64,000 nt of DNA, taken from positions 1 to 64,000 of the forward strand of contig NZ_JAVESS010000004.1 in assembly GCF_034006445.1 (NCBI RefSeq), written 5' to 3'. Position 1 is the first letter of the stretch, and every line of letters begins with the position of its first letter. This document shows, piece after piece, positions 1 through 9,375 of this stretch. Made by a program: the position numbers and the translations under genes. This DNA comes from Desulfovibrio sp. (GTDB lineage: Bacteria > Desulfobacterota > Desulfovibrionia > Desulfovibrionales > Desulfovibrionaceae). The notes under the pieces are model-generated. The model was not told where the DNA came from and did no database searches. It worked only from the letters and a program-made list of their open reading frames with translations.

Positions 1-254
1 TCACTTATTTTCGCTTTGCTGAAATGATTTCGCTATCGCAAGATAAAGTCATTATTCAGTTTTGTATGAGCGGGAGAAGTCTTATGCACCTCTTTTCGCA
101 CCCCGTCAATCACTTTCTTGCGACCCGGCGAAATTTATTTCGCCTGCGTGTCGTTTCAAGGTCAGTTCCGTTGCGCGAAACGTGAAGATAGTAAAACTAT
201 ACCAAAGAGTCAAGACTCATTTTGCATTTTTTCGACATCCCCCAACATGGTGGC
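1..254. other. non-coding left edge with an 18-bp palindrome
   Basis: I find no convincing gene here. The stretch is richer in A and T than the following genes and repeats the hexamer TTTCGC several times. Positions 127-144 form a near-perfect inverted repeat, GGCGAAAT-TT-ATTTCGCC, with 8-bp arms. It could be a protein-binding site or the 3' region of the minus-strand transcript that ends at 255. The sequence alone does not decide. Confidence 0.35.
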
Positions 255-857
255 TCATACGGAGCCAAAACCACCCTTCCGCAGACGCAAAGCCCGCAGA
301 ACAAGTACCAGCCCGCACCCCGCCAGGGCGCACTGCCAGGGGGGCATTTTGCCGTACATCAGGGTCGCCAGAGCCAGCATGGCCCCCAGGGCCGCCGCCG
401 TGGCATACAGATAGTCCTCAACCAGTCGGGCCATGTCGCCCAGGGCCACGTCGCGCACAAAGCCGCCGGTCAGGGCGGTCAGCACTCCAAGTATCAGACA
501 GCCCGTCACGCCCAGCCCGGAATACAGGCCCGCCACCGTGGCCACGCCTGCGGCCAGGCCCAGGCCAAGGCTGTCCAGCCAGTAGAAAACCAGCCACGAG
601 CGCCGCCAGCGTCCGGTCACGATACCGGCCAGGCCGCCCGCCACAGCCGCGGCAAGATAGTCGCCACGGTTCAGGGCCAGCAGCGGATGCCCCAGCAGCC
701 CTTCACGCAGCAAGGGCGCAGCAAGGCCGACCAGACAGGCCAGCACAGCCGCGCCGCTGAAATGTGCCCCGGCAGAACGCGCCCGGCAGGATGCGGCGGC
801 GGCCAGCATAAAGCTGGCCGCCAGATCAAAAACATATAACAGAGGGTCTTGCGTCAT
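255..857 (-). CDS. TRIC / UPF0126 family membrane protein (YicG-like)
   Basis: This is a 200-residue polytopic membrane protein. The pattern fits the trimeric intracellular cation channel family (formerly UPF0126, YicG-like): about seven hydrophobic segments in two pseudo-repeats, with a glycine-rich loop GVLTALTGGFVRDVAL at about residues 123-138 that matches the family's conserved GGGxxRD motif. Family members are thought to conduct K+ or other monovalent cations in the inner membrane; the role here is inferred. The gene starts 32 bp after the rny stop on the same strand, so the two are probably co-transcribed. An AGG lies 11 bases before the ATG, a weak ribosome-binding site. Confidence 0.8.
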   Translation of the reverse strand: MTQDPLLYVFDLAASFMLAAAASCRARSAGAHFSGAAVLACLVGLAAPLLREGLLGHPLLALNRGDYLAAAVAGGLAGIVTGRWRRSWLVFYWLDSLGLGLAAGVATVAGLYSGLGVTGCLILGVLTALTGGFVRDVALGDMARLVEDYLYATAAALGAMLALATLMYGKMPPWQCALAGCGLVLVLRALRLRKGGFGSV

Positions 858-889
858 AGCATATGACCTGTTCCCTTACTGAACCAAAC

Positions 890-2449
890 CTATTTGGCAA
901 GGCCCACGGCGCGCCGTTCACGAATGACCGTGACGCGGATCTGCCCGGGATACGTCAGATTTTTTTCAATCTTTTCAGCGATATCCTTGCACAAGACATA
1001 GGTCGTATCGTCATCCACCTGATCGGAATTGACCATAACGCGGATCTCACGTCCGGCCTGAATGGCGTAAGCCTTGCTGACCCCTTCAAAACTGGTGGCG
1101 ATGCCTTCAAGGTCTTCAAGGCGCTTCACGTAGTTTTCGAGCAGTTCCTTGCGCGCGCCGGGACGTGCGCCGGAAATGGAATCTGCGGCCTGCACCAGCA
1201 CGGCCAGAGCCGTGGACGGACGCTGATCTTCGTGGTGGGCGGCGATGGCGTGGATTATCTCATGGCTTTCGTTGTACTTCTTGGCCAGATCCGCGCCGAT
1301 GAGGGCATGGGGGCCCTCCACTTCATGGTCCACCGCTTTGCCGATGTCATGCAACAGGCCGGCGCGCTTGGCCTTCTTTACGTCCATGCCGAGTTCCGCC
1401 GCCATCATGCCGCACAGGGCGGACACTTCAAGCGAATGCTGCAGCACGTTTTGCGTAAAGGAGGTGCGGTAGCGCAACTGACCGAGAAGGCGCACGATTT
1501 CCGGGTGGATGCCGTGTACCCCGGCGTCAAAGGTGGCCTGCTCGCCCACTTCGCGCACCTGGGTGTCCAGTTCCTGCTCGCATTTTTGCACAATGTCTTC
1601 AATGCGGGCGGGATGGATGCGGCCGTCCTGGATAAGGCGCTCCAGGGCCATCTTGGCAACCTGGCGGCGCAAGGGGCTGTATGCGGAAAGAATGACGGTT
1701 TCCGGAGTGTCGTCAATGATGAGATCCACGCCGGTGGCGGCCTCTAGCGCGCGGATGTTGCGCCCTTCACGGCCGATGATGCGTCCCTTCATGTCTTCAC
1801 TGGGCAGGGTGACGGCGGTGACTGTCTGCTCGTTCACGTAGTCGCCAGCGTAGCGCTGAATGACGTTACAGAGAATTTCTTTGGCTTTGCGGTCAGCGGT
1901 TTCGCGGGCTTCCATCTCAATCTGACGGATCATCTTTGCAGATTCGTGCCGCGTCTTGGCTTCCACTTCCATGAAAAGCTGGGCTTTCGCTTCTTCAACG
2001 GTAAAGCCCGATATCTGCGCCAGGCGTTGTTCCTGCTCCTCTATGCGGGTTTGCAGAAACATCTCGGATTCGGACAGTTGCCGCTCTTTGCGGGCCAGAT
2101 CCTTTTCGGAGGCGAGCAGTTCGTGCTCTTTGGCGGTGGCTTTTTCCAGTTTTTCTTCAAGGCGGCCGCCCATTTCTTCCAGCTTGCGCTCGCGGGTCTT
2201 AACTTCTCGCTCCCGCTCCTTGAACTCGTTTTCAAGTTCGCGTTTCTGGTTGAAAAGATCGTCCTGCCCCTGGAGCAGAATTTCTTTTTTCTGTGCCTGA
2301 GCTTCTTTACGTGCTTCGGCCACAATACGCTTGGCCAGGTCATCGGCGTCGCCGATGCGTTTTGTGGTAGACCGCTTATACACCACCACGCCCAGTGCCG
2401 CCCCCAGCAGCACGGACGCAAGCAGCGCCACGATGAACAATGGGTCCAT
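890..2449 (-). CDS. rny: ribonuclease Y
   Basis: RNase Y is a membrane-anchored endoribonuclease that starts mRNA decay. The 519-residue length is usual for the family. In order: an N-terminal transmembrane helix (residues about 3-23, [20 protein letters not shown]), a long charged coiled coil (about 45-190), a KH RNA-binding domain with the loop [15 protein letters not shown] (about 220-235), and an HD phosphohydrolase domain with [12 protein letters not shown] (about 365) and [15 protein letters not shown] precedes the ATG by 8 bases. Upstream on the same strand lie a P-type repeat, a probable 6S RNA and zapA. The order zapA - 6S RNA - rny is one I recall from other deltaproteobacteria. Confidence 0.97.
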   Translation of the reverse strand: MDPLFIVALLASVLLGAALGVVVYKRSTTKRIGDADDLAKRIVAEARKEAQAQKKEILLQGQDDLFNQKRELENEFKEREREVKTRERKLEEMGGRLEEKLEKATAKEHELLASEKDLARKERQLSESEMFLQTRIEEQEQRLAQISGFTVEEAKAQLFMEVEAKTRHESAKMIRQIEMEARETADRKAKEILCNVIQRYAGDYVNEQTVTAVTLPSEDMKGRIIGREGRNIRALEAATGVDLIIDDTPETVILSAYSPLRRQVAKMALERLIQDGRIHPARIEDIVQKCEQELDTQVREVGEQATFDAGVHGIHPEIVRLLGQLRYRTSFTQNVLQHSLEVSALCGMMAAELGMDVKKAKRAGLLHDIGKAVDHEVEGPHALIGADLAKKYNESHEIIHAIAAHHEDQRPSTALAVLVQAADSISGARPGARKELLENYVKRLEDLEGIATSFEGVSKAYAIQAGREIRVMVNSDQVDDDTTYVLCKDIAEKIEKNLTYPGQIRVTVIRERRAVGLAK

Positions 2450-2489
2450 GAATCCAGCCTCTCTTTTATCAATACGGGACCAGTTCTGG

Positions 2490-2609
2490 AGAATTTGACA
2501 CTTGAAATGCTCGTGTACGGCAGGCTAAGCCTGCCTGCTCACATTTCGCGGCAAGGATTTTCAAAAAAATCCTTGCAGAGCAGTTACTCATTTCATGCGT
2601 AAACTGCCC
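2490..2609. repeat. dispersed structured repeat, family P, copy 1
   Basis: About 120 bp that recur at 38285-38409 (same orientation) and at 49646-49768 (inverted). Shared landmarks are CTTGAAATGCTCG, GTACGGCAGGC, CATTTCG, the hairpin GCAAGGATTTTC/AAATCCTTGC, and a terminal CATTTCAT-CGTAAACTGC. This copy lies between the probable 6S RNA and rny and is the most diverged of the three. It contains no gene. Confidence 0.75.
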
Positions 2610-2711
2610 CAGAACCAGCCCGGCGAACACCGGCAGCCAGTACTGGCCGCCGTAGCAATTGAGCCCAAAGGGCTGCTGTAACCTTGGCTGAATGCCGCAA
2701 ACACGGCAATA

Positions 2712-2897
2712 AGGATGGCGTTGCAAGAAGAAGTGACGGCCCCATAGCGGAAGCTGGAATCCCAAACTACTGCTGAAAGCGGCTTTTTCCCCAGAGAGCC
2801 GTGTTATGCTTGCGGTACAGAACCTGGATAACCAGGTCGGGAACCAGTATGTCCCCTTCAGGCGTCCCGGTCGTGGCCGGGCTTGCACACTGAGGAC
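2712..2897 (-). ncRNA. ssrS: probable 6S RNA
   Basis: This gap between zapA and rny has no credible protein gene but folds, on the minus strand, as a long interrupted rod like 6S RNA, which binds the sigma-70 RNA polymerase holoenzyme. Nested pairings I can see are TGCAAG (2882-2887) with CTTGCA (2722-2727), then short GACG/CGTC and GAAG/CTTC helices. CTGG and CCC (2839-2847) then pair with GGG and CCAG (2754-2763). Two apical hairpins follow, ACCTGG-TTAT-CCAGGT and CGGCT/AGCCG. Size (about 185 nt) and position next to zapA agree with known 6S genes. The ends are approximate and no covariance model was run. Confidence 0.55.
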
Positions 2898-2977
2898 AGT
2901 GACAGCTCCCTTTAATATACTTGTCAGGTTAGCACCGAGGCATAGATCACGCGCTCCCCAGGGAAACGCCCAGAGGT

Positions 2978-3250
2978 CTAATCAGACCCCTCTATCTTCG
3001 AAAGCATGGCCTCTACGCGCTCGCGCGCGTCCGCCTGCTCTTTCTGCGATTGCAACAAATCATCCGCCAGCCCAAGGGCCATAAAGGTCAGCAGAATATC
3101 CTTGGTCTGCCCTCCGTGGAACCTCAGCTTCTGGTCAGCAAACCGTTCTTCAACAAGCCTCACGGCCTCATGAACACGGTCCATATCTGCACCAGGCTTA
3201 AAAGCGATGCTTAAGCCTAGAACGGTTAGGTTGATAGCGTCCTGATTCAC
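2978..3250 (-). CDS. zapA: cell division protein ZapA
   Basis: ZapA stabilises FtsZ bundles at the division ring. The 90-residue protein has the family layout: an N-terminal beta-rich part (INLTVLGLSIAFKPGAD), the motif RVHEAVRLVEERFADQK at about residues 25-41, and a C-terminal coiled coil from about residue 50. The start is a GTG that follows the stop of the ZapB-like gene by 6 bases, with GTAGG as a weak ribosome-binding site, so translation is probably coupled. It lies upstream of the probable 6S RNA. Confidence 0.9.
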   Translation of the reverse strand: MNQDAINLTVLGLSIAFKPGADMDRVHEAVRLVEERFADQKLRFHGGQTKDILLTFMALGLADDLLQSQKEQADARERVEAMLSKIEGSD

Positions 3251-3256
3251 AAAAAC

Positions 3257-3502
3257 CTACTCTACGCTGTCGTGCTCCTGAATGTTGCGCAGTACGGCGT
3301 CAATGCGCTTCAGCGCCTGAGCCCGCAACTGTTCTTCATTCTCCAGAGCTTCGCGCAGCCTGTGGTTTTCTTCTTCCAGAGCGGTCTTTTCCGCCCCCAT
3401 AGCGGCAGACTCGGCGCTGATGCGCGCATTCTCCGCCTTGAGGCGGTCAAGCCTGGCTAAAAGAGCCGCAACTTGTGTTTCAAGCTGTCCCAGAAGTTCC
3501 AT
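3257..3502 (-). CDS. zapB: ZapB-like coiled-coil division protein
   Basis: An 81-residue protein that is almost entirely heptad-patterned coiled coil (LETQVAALLARLDRLKAEN and onward, with AEKTALEEENHRLREALE). ZapB partners ZapA at the Z ring, and its position directly upstream of zapA supports this role. Coiled coils of low complexity are hard to assign by sequence, so the symbol is tentative. No ribosome-binding site precedes the ATG, and the best promoter places the transcript start at or within a base of the ATG, so the mRNA may be leaderless. Confidence 0.75.
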   Translation of the reverse strand: MELLGQLETQVAALLARLDRLKAENARISAESAAMGAEKTALEEENHRLREALENEEQLRAQALKRIDAVLRNIQEHDSVE

Positions 3503-3508
3503 GGTTCA

Positions 3509-3537
3509 TAGATAGCATCGCACCAGAGCCTTGGCAA
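3509..3537 (-). promoter_or_regulatory. sigma-70-type promoter of the zapB-like gene
   Basis: On the minus strand TTGCCA (3532-3537) and TATCTA (3509-3514) are separated by 17 bases. Transcription would start near 3502, which is the A of the zapB ATG. The rest of the 3503-3761 gap to glmU holds no gene that I can support. Confidence 0.5.
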
Positions 3538-3761
3538 GAATGGATGCAGTAAATTCGAAAAAAACCCGCGCCACGCACGGCCTGGCGGCGCAATCCCCCG
3601 TTTATGCGCCATGGCAGCGGATTTGCGGCAATTTCGTGACAAACGGTTCCGGCTCCCAACAAGAAATCCGGGAACTGAAGAACCCACGCCGCGTTCCGCT
3701 TTATCCACTCCCGACACAAAAAGCGGCACATGCCCCGTGCAGGCGACACCCAAAATGCGCA

Positions 3762-5117
3762 TCAGTTTTTTCTGCGCGGCAGGTTTTTCTGCTTTCCCCT
3801 GGCGATGCCCAGTTCCCCGGCAGGCACGTCGATGGTGATGACCGACCCCGCGCCCACAAGCGCGTCGTCGCCCACGCTCACCGGAGCCACCAGGGCAGTA
3901 TTGCTGCCAATGAAGGCTCGCTGGCCTATCTTGGTGACATGCTTGTTTTTGCCGTCATAATTGCAGGTGATGGTGCCCGCGCCTATATTGCTGCCCGCGC
4001 CGATATCCGCATCACCAAGATAACTCAGGTGGTTGGCTTTGGCCCCCCGGCCCAGGCGCGCCTTTTTCAGCTCGACAAAATTGCCCACATGCGACTGGGA
4101 CTCAAGCACCGCGCCGGGGCGCAGCCGTGCGTAGGGCCCCACAAGGGCATCGTCCCCCACATGGGCGCCTTCAAGGTGCGAAAAAGAGCGTATCTGCGCC
4201 CCGTTGCTGACGACGCTGTCGCGGATCACGCAGTGCGAGCTCACCGAAGCGCCGCGCAGGATGCGCGAATGCCCGTAAATTTCACAAGGGCCGGTAAGCT
4301 CCACGCCGGGTTCCACCTCGGCCAGAAGGCCCACGCGCACGCTGGCGGCCGCGTGAATGATGACGCCCGAGGCCAGCAGATCACGCACCCGGCGCTCGCG
4401 CAGGGTTTCTTCCATCCGCTCCAGCTCCTGGGGCGAGTTCACCCCCATGAGGCCATCGTCACGTCCGCAGCGCACGCCGAGAACATTGTATTTTTCTGCC
4501 ACAGCCAGGCCCACGAGGTCGGTGATATAGTATTCACCGCTCTTGTTGGCCTTGCCGATACGGGGCAGCAGGCTTTCCACCGCATCCAGCGCGCAGTAGT
4601 ACATGCCCGCGTTGACTTCATTGGTTGGCGGCCCGTAGAGCGCCGGATCGTAATCCTTGGCTTCCACGATGGCACGCACATCTTCGCCCTGCCGCACCAC
4701 ACGGCCATACGCACCGGGGTTGTCCAGTTCAATGGTGGCAAAGGCCAGGTCAGCGCCCACGGCTTCGGCCAGAAACTGGCGCACGAGCGATTCCGAGAGC
4801 AGGGGCGCATCACCGTTGACCACCAGCAGGTGGGTGCAACCCGCCGCTACCAGCGTGGGCAGAGCCTGTATAAGAGCATGCCCGGTGCCGAGCTGCTGTT
4901 TCTGAAGCACAAAGGATGCGTCCGGAAAGGCGGCTTGTACCATTTCGGCCTTGTGGCCGGTCACAATCCAGACGTCTTCGGCAAATACGGGGCGCAAGGC
5001 CGCAAGTACACTGGCCAGCATGGGTTCGCCCAGCATGTTCTGCAAAACCTTGGGCTTGTCGGAATGCATGCGGGTGCCCTTGCCTGCCGCCAGAATGAGG
5101 GCCGCGTTTTTTGGCAT
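3762..5117 (-). CDS. glmU: bifunctional GlmU: N-acetylglucosamine-1-phosphate uridyltransferase / glucosamine-1-phosphate acetyltransferase
   Basis: GlmU makes UDP-N-acetylglucosamine, the precursor of peptidoglycan and lipopolysaccharide. The 451 residues match the usual length. The N-terminal nucleotidyltransferase begins LILAAGKGTRMHSDKPK (about residues 7-23), with the metal-binding VVNGDAPLL near 100. The C-terminal left-handed beta-helix acetyltransferase includes RPGAVLESQSHVGNFVELK and NHLSYLGDADIGAGSNIGAG (about 360-400). AAGGAG lies 6 bases before the ATG. It sits beside the glycan block at 5247-14862, which may use its product, but the 129-bp gap shows no terminator or shared promoter that I can identify. 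Confidence 0.97.
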   Translation of the reverse strand: MPKNAALILAAGKGTRMHSDKPKVLQNMLGEPMLASVLAALRPVFAEDVWIVTGHKAEMVQAAFPDASFVLQKQQLGTGHALIQALPTLVAAGCTHLLVVNGDAPLLSESLVRQFLAEAVGADLAFATIELDNPGAYGRVVRQGEDVRAIVEAKDYDPALYGPPTNEVNAGMYYCALDAVESLLPRIGKANKSGEYYITDLVGLAVAEKYNVLGVRCGRDDGLMGVNSPQELERMEETLRERRVRDLLASGVIIHAAASVRVGLLAEVEPGVELTGPCEIYGHSRILRGASVSSHCVIRDSVVSNGAQIRSFSHLEGAHVGDDALVGPYARLRPGAVLESQSHVGNFVELKKARLGRGAKANHLSYLGDADIGAGSNIGAGTITCNYDGKNKHVTKIGQRAFIGSNTALVAPVSVGDDALVGAGSVITIDVPAGELGIARGKQKNLPRRKN

Positions 5118-5246
5118 TACTGTCTCCTTATCTCCGCGTAAAAACGGAAAACTTCACGCGAGCAATAGCCTCTTGCATGAAAAACGGCAAGGGGGGTAAC
5201 CAGGCACCCAAACAGACATTTAAAAGGCCGCCAGCAGAACCCAGGG

Positions 5247-6923
5247 CTATGCCAATACTCTGACATCAAGAGTTCTATCTAGCCAACCTTCAACACCTGT
5301 GTTTGACCCCAAAGCTTCTTCCGCCAGGGCGATACTTCTTGTTAAGAATACGACGACATCATGGGCCTTCACAGTAATGCCACTTGTTACGAGAACTTGA
5401 GTCGACAGTTCAATAAGATTCAGCGGGACATCGTCTGACGGCCTCGCGACGGTTGAAAACGCACAAAATGTAATAAACAATCCCCTTAACAAAACACACT
5501 GCAAGGAGAGCTTCTCAGCATCGACAAGGTTCCATTCAACATCAAAAGGAATAACCATATCGTTTGCATCAATAAAAAAATTGAATGGAACCATGTCCAT
5601 AGCATTGGGAGGAAGCGCAAGCATGCCATCATCTTGCTTTTCGGCCAGCCGGGCCAGATAGCCAATCCACGGGGCCGCCCAAGCGACTATATCCTGAACT
5701 GTCCAGCCGGGCTGATTGACGACACCAACGAGTCGTTCGTGCAATGTCTCAAGGTACACGTATTCTTCCAGGTGGGATATTGTATTGCTAAGTTTGCCAG
5801 TAGCATGGCTTATATTTTTATCAAGATAATTACGAACAACCGTCACTTTATTATTATTTTTTATAAACAGTGTCTCTTTGGCGAATTCCTTTAATCTTGC
5901 CGCTCCATAGTGAGAAATAAGAATGTCTGGCTGCAAAGGACTTGCTCCTTTATCCACAGAAGCAACAAAAAATAATGAATTGCACAAGTCTTTTAACAAG
6001 CCATTTCTTATCAATGGCCTACTAGCCGCCTCCAATGAAAAACAATGTGGTGACGGCTTTTGCCAATCATAAAAGAAACTGTTTAAGACAAATTGAAAAA
6101 TATTTACAGATTCTTTTTCTTTGCTTTTTTGCATAAAACTGCCTGGGTGTAGAACAGTTACAGGCATTTTGTAATCTGGCAATGGAATTAGCTGGTGTGT
6201 TGCAGCAAATCCAGCATCAAAAAGCATCTCTTCCAGCTCTTGTCTGCCAAATGTTACGACAGTATCTTTTTTGTAAAGATCGTGTACCCCGAAAAAGTAT
6301 TTTCCCTCATGATCTTCCTTGGAACCTGCCAAATATTTCATGCCCAGCTGATTTTCTATGGCCAGAATCAGATGTCCGCCTGGCTTAAGGAAGTTACGCG
6401 CGATTTGCAGAACATTCAGCTCCGGGTTGTCACTCTCGTGATCAAACTTTCGTGCATACTCCAAAACACCAATCAGGGTTACAACGTCAAAACGCTGTGG
6501 AATCTGCACATTTTGAATCGTATCATTTATAACCGTTACTGATTCCAGATCGCTACAGCGTAGCGCTGCAATGCTGGCCCTGGCCAAACTCCCCTCTACA
6601 GAAACGACTCTGCGCGCAGTCTCTCCCAGAAACCGCGTGATCGCGCCACACCCTGCACCAAGCTCCAAGACCAATTTGTCCTGCAAAAGATGCTGAAGCG
6701 GCCGCAACAAATGTGCCCGTTGTGGACTGAGATGATACCTCTTCACCCAATCGGTGCTAGCACGAACAAATTGCGATGACAGCACGCTTTTATCTTCGGC
6801 TTTGCCAATAAACTGTTTAAGGCTTTCTTCAGCAAGGTCGCCATCAGAATAAGAAAACTCTTTTCCCTCTTTTGGCGTAAGGACCCCATCCTTATTTCTT
6901 ATATAACGTGGCGTTTTCAGCAT
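5247..6923 (-). CDS. SAM-dependent methyltransferase with C-terminal kinase-like region
   Basis: A 558-residue protein. A class I SAM methyltransferase fold sits at about residues 80-235, with motif I LVLELGAGCGAITRF and the acidic strand VVSVEGS. The C-terminal half (about 300-558) has no firm family call. The segment VPFNFFIDANDMVIPFDVEWN (about 440-460) resembles the D-x-E-W motif of methyltransferase-kinase proteins in O-antigen and capsule clusters, so modification of a glycan chain is plausible but inferred. I chose the ATG at 6923; a TTG 14 codons upstream is open but less likely. The DNA is clearly more AT-rich than glmU or secA and uses A/T-ending codons, a sign of transfer. Confidence 0.75.
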   Translation of the reverse strand: MLKTPRYIRNKDGVLTPKEGKEFSYSDGDLAEESLKQFIGKAEDKSVLSSQFVRASTDWVKRYHLSPQRAHLLRPLQHLLQDKLVLELGAGCGAITRFLGETARRVVSVEGSLARASIAALRCSDLESVTVINDTIQNVQIPQRFDVVTLIGVLEYARKFDHESDNPELNVLQIARNFLKPGGHLILAIENQLGMKYLAGSKEDHEGKYFFGVHDLYKKDTVVTFGRQELEEMLFDAGFAATHQLIPLPDYKMPVTVLHPGSFMQKSKEKESVNIFQFVLNSFFYDWQKPSPHCFSLEAASRPLIRNGLLKDLCNSLFFVASVDKGASPLQPDILISHYGAARLKEFAKETLFIKNNNKVTVVRNYLDKNISHATGKLSNTISHLEEYVYLETLHERLVGVVNQPGWTVQDIVAWAAPWIGYLARLAEKQDDGMLALPPNAMDMVPFNFFIDANDMVIPFDVEWNLVDAEKLSLQCVLLRGLFITFCAFSTVARPSDDVPLNLIELSTQVLVTSGITVKAHDVVVFLTRSIALAEEALGSNTGVEGWLDRTLDVRVLA

Positions 6924-7015
6924 AGTATATTTGCCTAAGTTTTTTTTGGTGTGAAGCAGTTCCAAAAAAGTTGCCCTGAAAAAATAAAACAGAACATGCG
7001 CCCACCTTCACAGTA

Positions 7016-9124
7016 CTATGTGCGAAAGGCATTAATCATGGCAATATCTGTATTGCTCAGTGGACAATCTGTTTCCAGCACAATGTCTTTCACAGTAAAG
7101 CCTGCTTCTTTCAGCTCCAACAAAAAGTCATCCAGATCTCCATGTTCTCCACGAGGCTCAACTGGTTTCCCTTCACAGTAGTTCCACAATCGCCTTGTTC
7201 CAGGAACAAGGTCTATGGTCACGACAAGTTGCCCACCAGGCTTTGAGATTGAAAACCAATTATGAACATTCTCAATACGATTTTTTCGCGGAATATGTTC
7301 AATGGCACTGCATGAGTATAGCACGTCAAAAGGTTCATCTGATAGATCTTTAGCATCTTTATTCAATGACGTTATCCTGTCATCAATGCATGAATAATCA
7401 AAGAAACCCCACTCATTGCAATTCGGCAAATCTTTTTTGGTAAATACTTTTTCATGCAGATCTGCTGTTGTTACATGCGCATTATTTTTGCTGAACCAGA
7501 GGGGCAATGGGTTAATGCCAGCCCCAATATCAAGTACCCGCTTCCCCGAGGCATTACCTATCGTATGTGCTATCCAGGGGTATTCAAGAACGCGAGTTGG
7601 CGTGCGAGTAAAAAAGCCAAAAGCTTTTCGAGACAGATCGATGAGATCCAACGTGAGGTCCTGATACGGAGAACGCACAAAATTGGCAGCCAATGTATAA
7701 AGGGGAATATCTGCAGGGTGTTTGACAGTGTGCGTCTTTTTATGCGCCAACAGCAGGGTAATGTCCCGGTATTCGCCCAGGACAGTTATTTCTCCGACGC
7801 GAGGATCTTTTTTAAGTGTTTCCACTATTGGTTCATGAAAAAAGCAGACGTGCGAGGAGATTTGTGGTGGCCTGTTAAACGCGGCAAAGACCGCAACTTC
7901 TTTTGTATAATCCAAAATAGACTTTACAAGATCTCTATATTCTTTTTTATGCGGAATATGTATAAGTACATCTATGCATAATGAAATGTCGGCACGTTTT
8001 TCCACGCTTGTGATGTCGCCACATATAAAATTCCAGTCAGGTCTCTTCTCTTTCGCAATATTTAATGCAGCGGCACTTCTGTCCAGACCTGTGTAATGCA
8101 AGGCATCTGATTCGCACATGACCTCGAGGTCGCCGCAACCAACGTCAAGTATGTCTTTGTGCCGAAACAGCGAAAGAAGTGGATATAACACCTTACGCTT
8201 GAAATCCATAAACGCGCCCCGTGAACCGATACCCGAACCCACAGAACTATGAGCCGCATAACGGTAGTCCCAGTATGCTGTATTGTTGAAATTTGTTCTT
8301 CTGTGGTTTCTCAGGGCGTGGTTAACCTTTTCTACGGCAACATCAATAAAAGGAACCCCTACAGGCTTAATATATGCGTTATCGTCCAAACGATCGTGAT
8401 AATGCAGCACACTCACAGGACAACTTTCATTTTCCAGGTAGCTTTCAGGAGCAAAATGAACAGGGTAATTCCACTCCACTGGCAAGGGCCGAAAAGGAAG
8501 GCGCAGCTCGGCCATAGCCATTGCAAAGGCAGTTTGATCAGAATAATGCGTCCAGGGCTGGGGCAGCTCCTGCAGGCAAAAGCGAGCGTACTTTTCCCAT
8601 TTTTCAGCTAAAGAATCCAAAAAATGTGTAGGAATAACATAAAGACCACCATTGCAATAGAATTCAAGTGTAGATTCTTTGGTGTGCGTTGCCGTCGCAC
8701 TAGCACCTGAGCTTGAGATACCAGCCTTTGCTAAAAGACTGTTGAGAATTTCAAGCGGGGGCGTACAAGTGTCAACGTACTTGGCTTGAATGAAAGAGGG
8801 ATCAAGCAATTTATGTATATTTTCCACAAAAGCAATATCAGTATCACACAACACTGCGATATCATAATCGCGAAGCTCTTTTACTTTAAGCTGCCGCAAC
8901 TTGTTGCAGTAGCGTGCTTCCCACCCACCAAATGATTCTATTTGAACAAGATGAACTCCTTGCTCCAGACAACTTTCAATATAGTGCGTTGGGTGTGAGC
9001 CAATAAGGTTAAAAAATATGTCACAATTTTCAAGCGCATACGCGCGGATTGACGCCAGCAAATTGAGTGATTGCATACGAATCACAGGATTCTGGTCTAC
9101 AACACACGAAAAACATATCTTCAT
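7016..9124 (-). CDS. multidomain protein: glycosyltransferase-like domain plus two methyltransferase domains
   Basis: A 702-residue protein. The N-terminal 290 residues look like a nucleotide-sugar glycosyltransferase, with a D-x-D element in LCDTDIAFV near residue 90 and YCNGGLYVI later. A first methyltransferase domain starts near residue 325 (DILDVGCGDLEV) and a second near 525 (KRVLDIGAGINPLPLWF, then YSCSAIEHIP). Such fusions occur in surface-polysaccharide clusters. The ATG at 9124 has GGAGGAG 6 bases upstream, which rules out the in-frame start 36 codons earlier. AT-rich like the next gene at 5247-6923, from which it is separated by 92 bp. The substrate is unknown. Confidence 0.75.
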   Translation of the reverse strand: MKICFSCVVDQNPVIRMQSLNLLASIRAYALENCDIFFNLIGSHPTHYIESCLEQGVHLVQIESFGGWEARYCNKLRQLKVKELRDYDIAVLCDTDIAFVENIHKLLDPSFIQAKYVDTCTPPLEILNSLLAKAGISSSGASATATHTKESTLEFYCNGGLYVIPTHFLDSLAEKWEKYARFCLQELPQPWTHYSDQTAFAMAMAELRLPFRPLPVEWNYPVHFAPESYLENESCPVSVLHYHDRLDDNAYIKPVGVPFIDVAVEKVNHALRNHRRTNFNNTAYWDYRYAAHSSVGSGIGSRGAFMDFKRKVLYPLLSLFRHKDILDVGCGDLEVMCESDALHYTGLDRSAAALNIAKEKRPDWNFICGDITSVEKRADISLCIDVLIHIPHKKEYRDLVKSILDYTKEVAVFAAFNRPPQISSHVCFFHEPIVETLKKDPRVGEITVLGEYRDITLLLAHKKTHTVKHPADIPLYTLAANFVRSPYQDLTLDLIDLSRKAFGFFTRTPTRVLEYPWIAHTIGNASGKRVLDIGAGINPLPLWFSKNNAHVTTADLHEKVFTKKDLPNCNEWGFFDYSCIDDRITSLNKDAKDLSDEPFDVLYSCSAIEHIPRKNRIENVHNWFSISKPGGQLVVTIDLVPGTRRLWNYCEGKPVEPRGEHGDLDDFLLELKEAGFTVKDIVLETDCPLSNTDIAMINAFRT

Positions 9125-9375
9125 GCCCGGCTCCTCCTCCAAAGATATCACTGGAGTGGATGTTAAACACATACAACTACAGGCTGATTGCCGCCTAATT
9201 GCCAAATATCGCAATAAAATAATTTTCCTCAAGCACTTTTGCCGCAGATCACACTGAAAAATTACCTACCTCAGAATCGCAGCGATCTTGTGAGCACCCC
9301 ATAACACAGACAGCAAGCACTGGTGATAACCCAATCCTTACACTGAAAAGCCGTATTCAAAAAGATTGCCTGTGG

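Noticed and set aside
2469-2888. 139-codon open frame on the minus strand across the 6S region
   Set aside because: The composition is not protein-like, it runs through a dispersed repeat and a structured RNA, and it has no ribosome-binding site.
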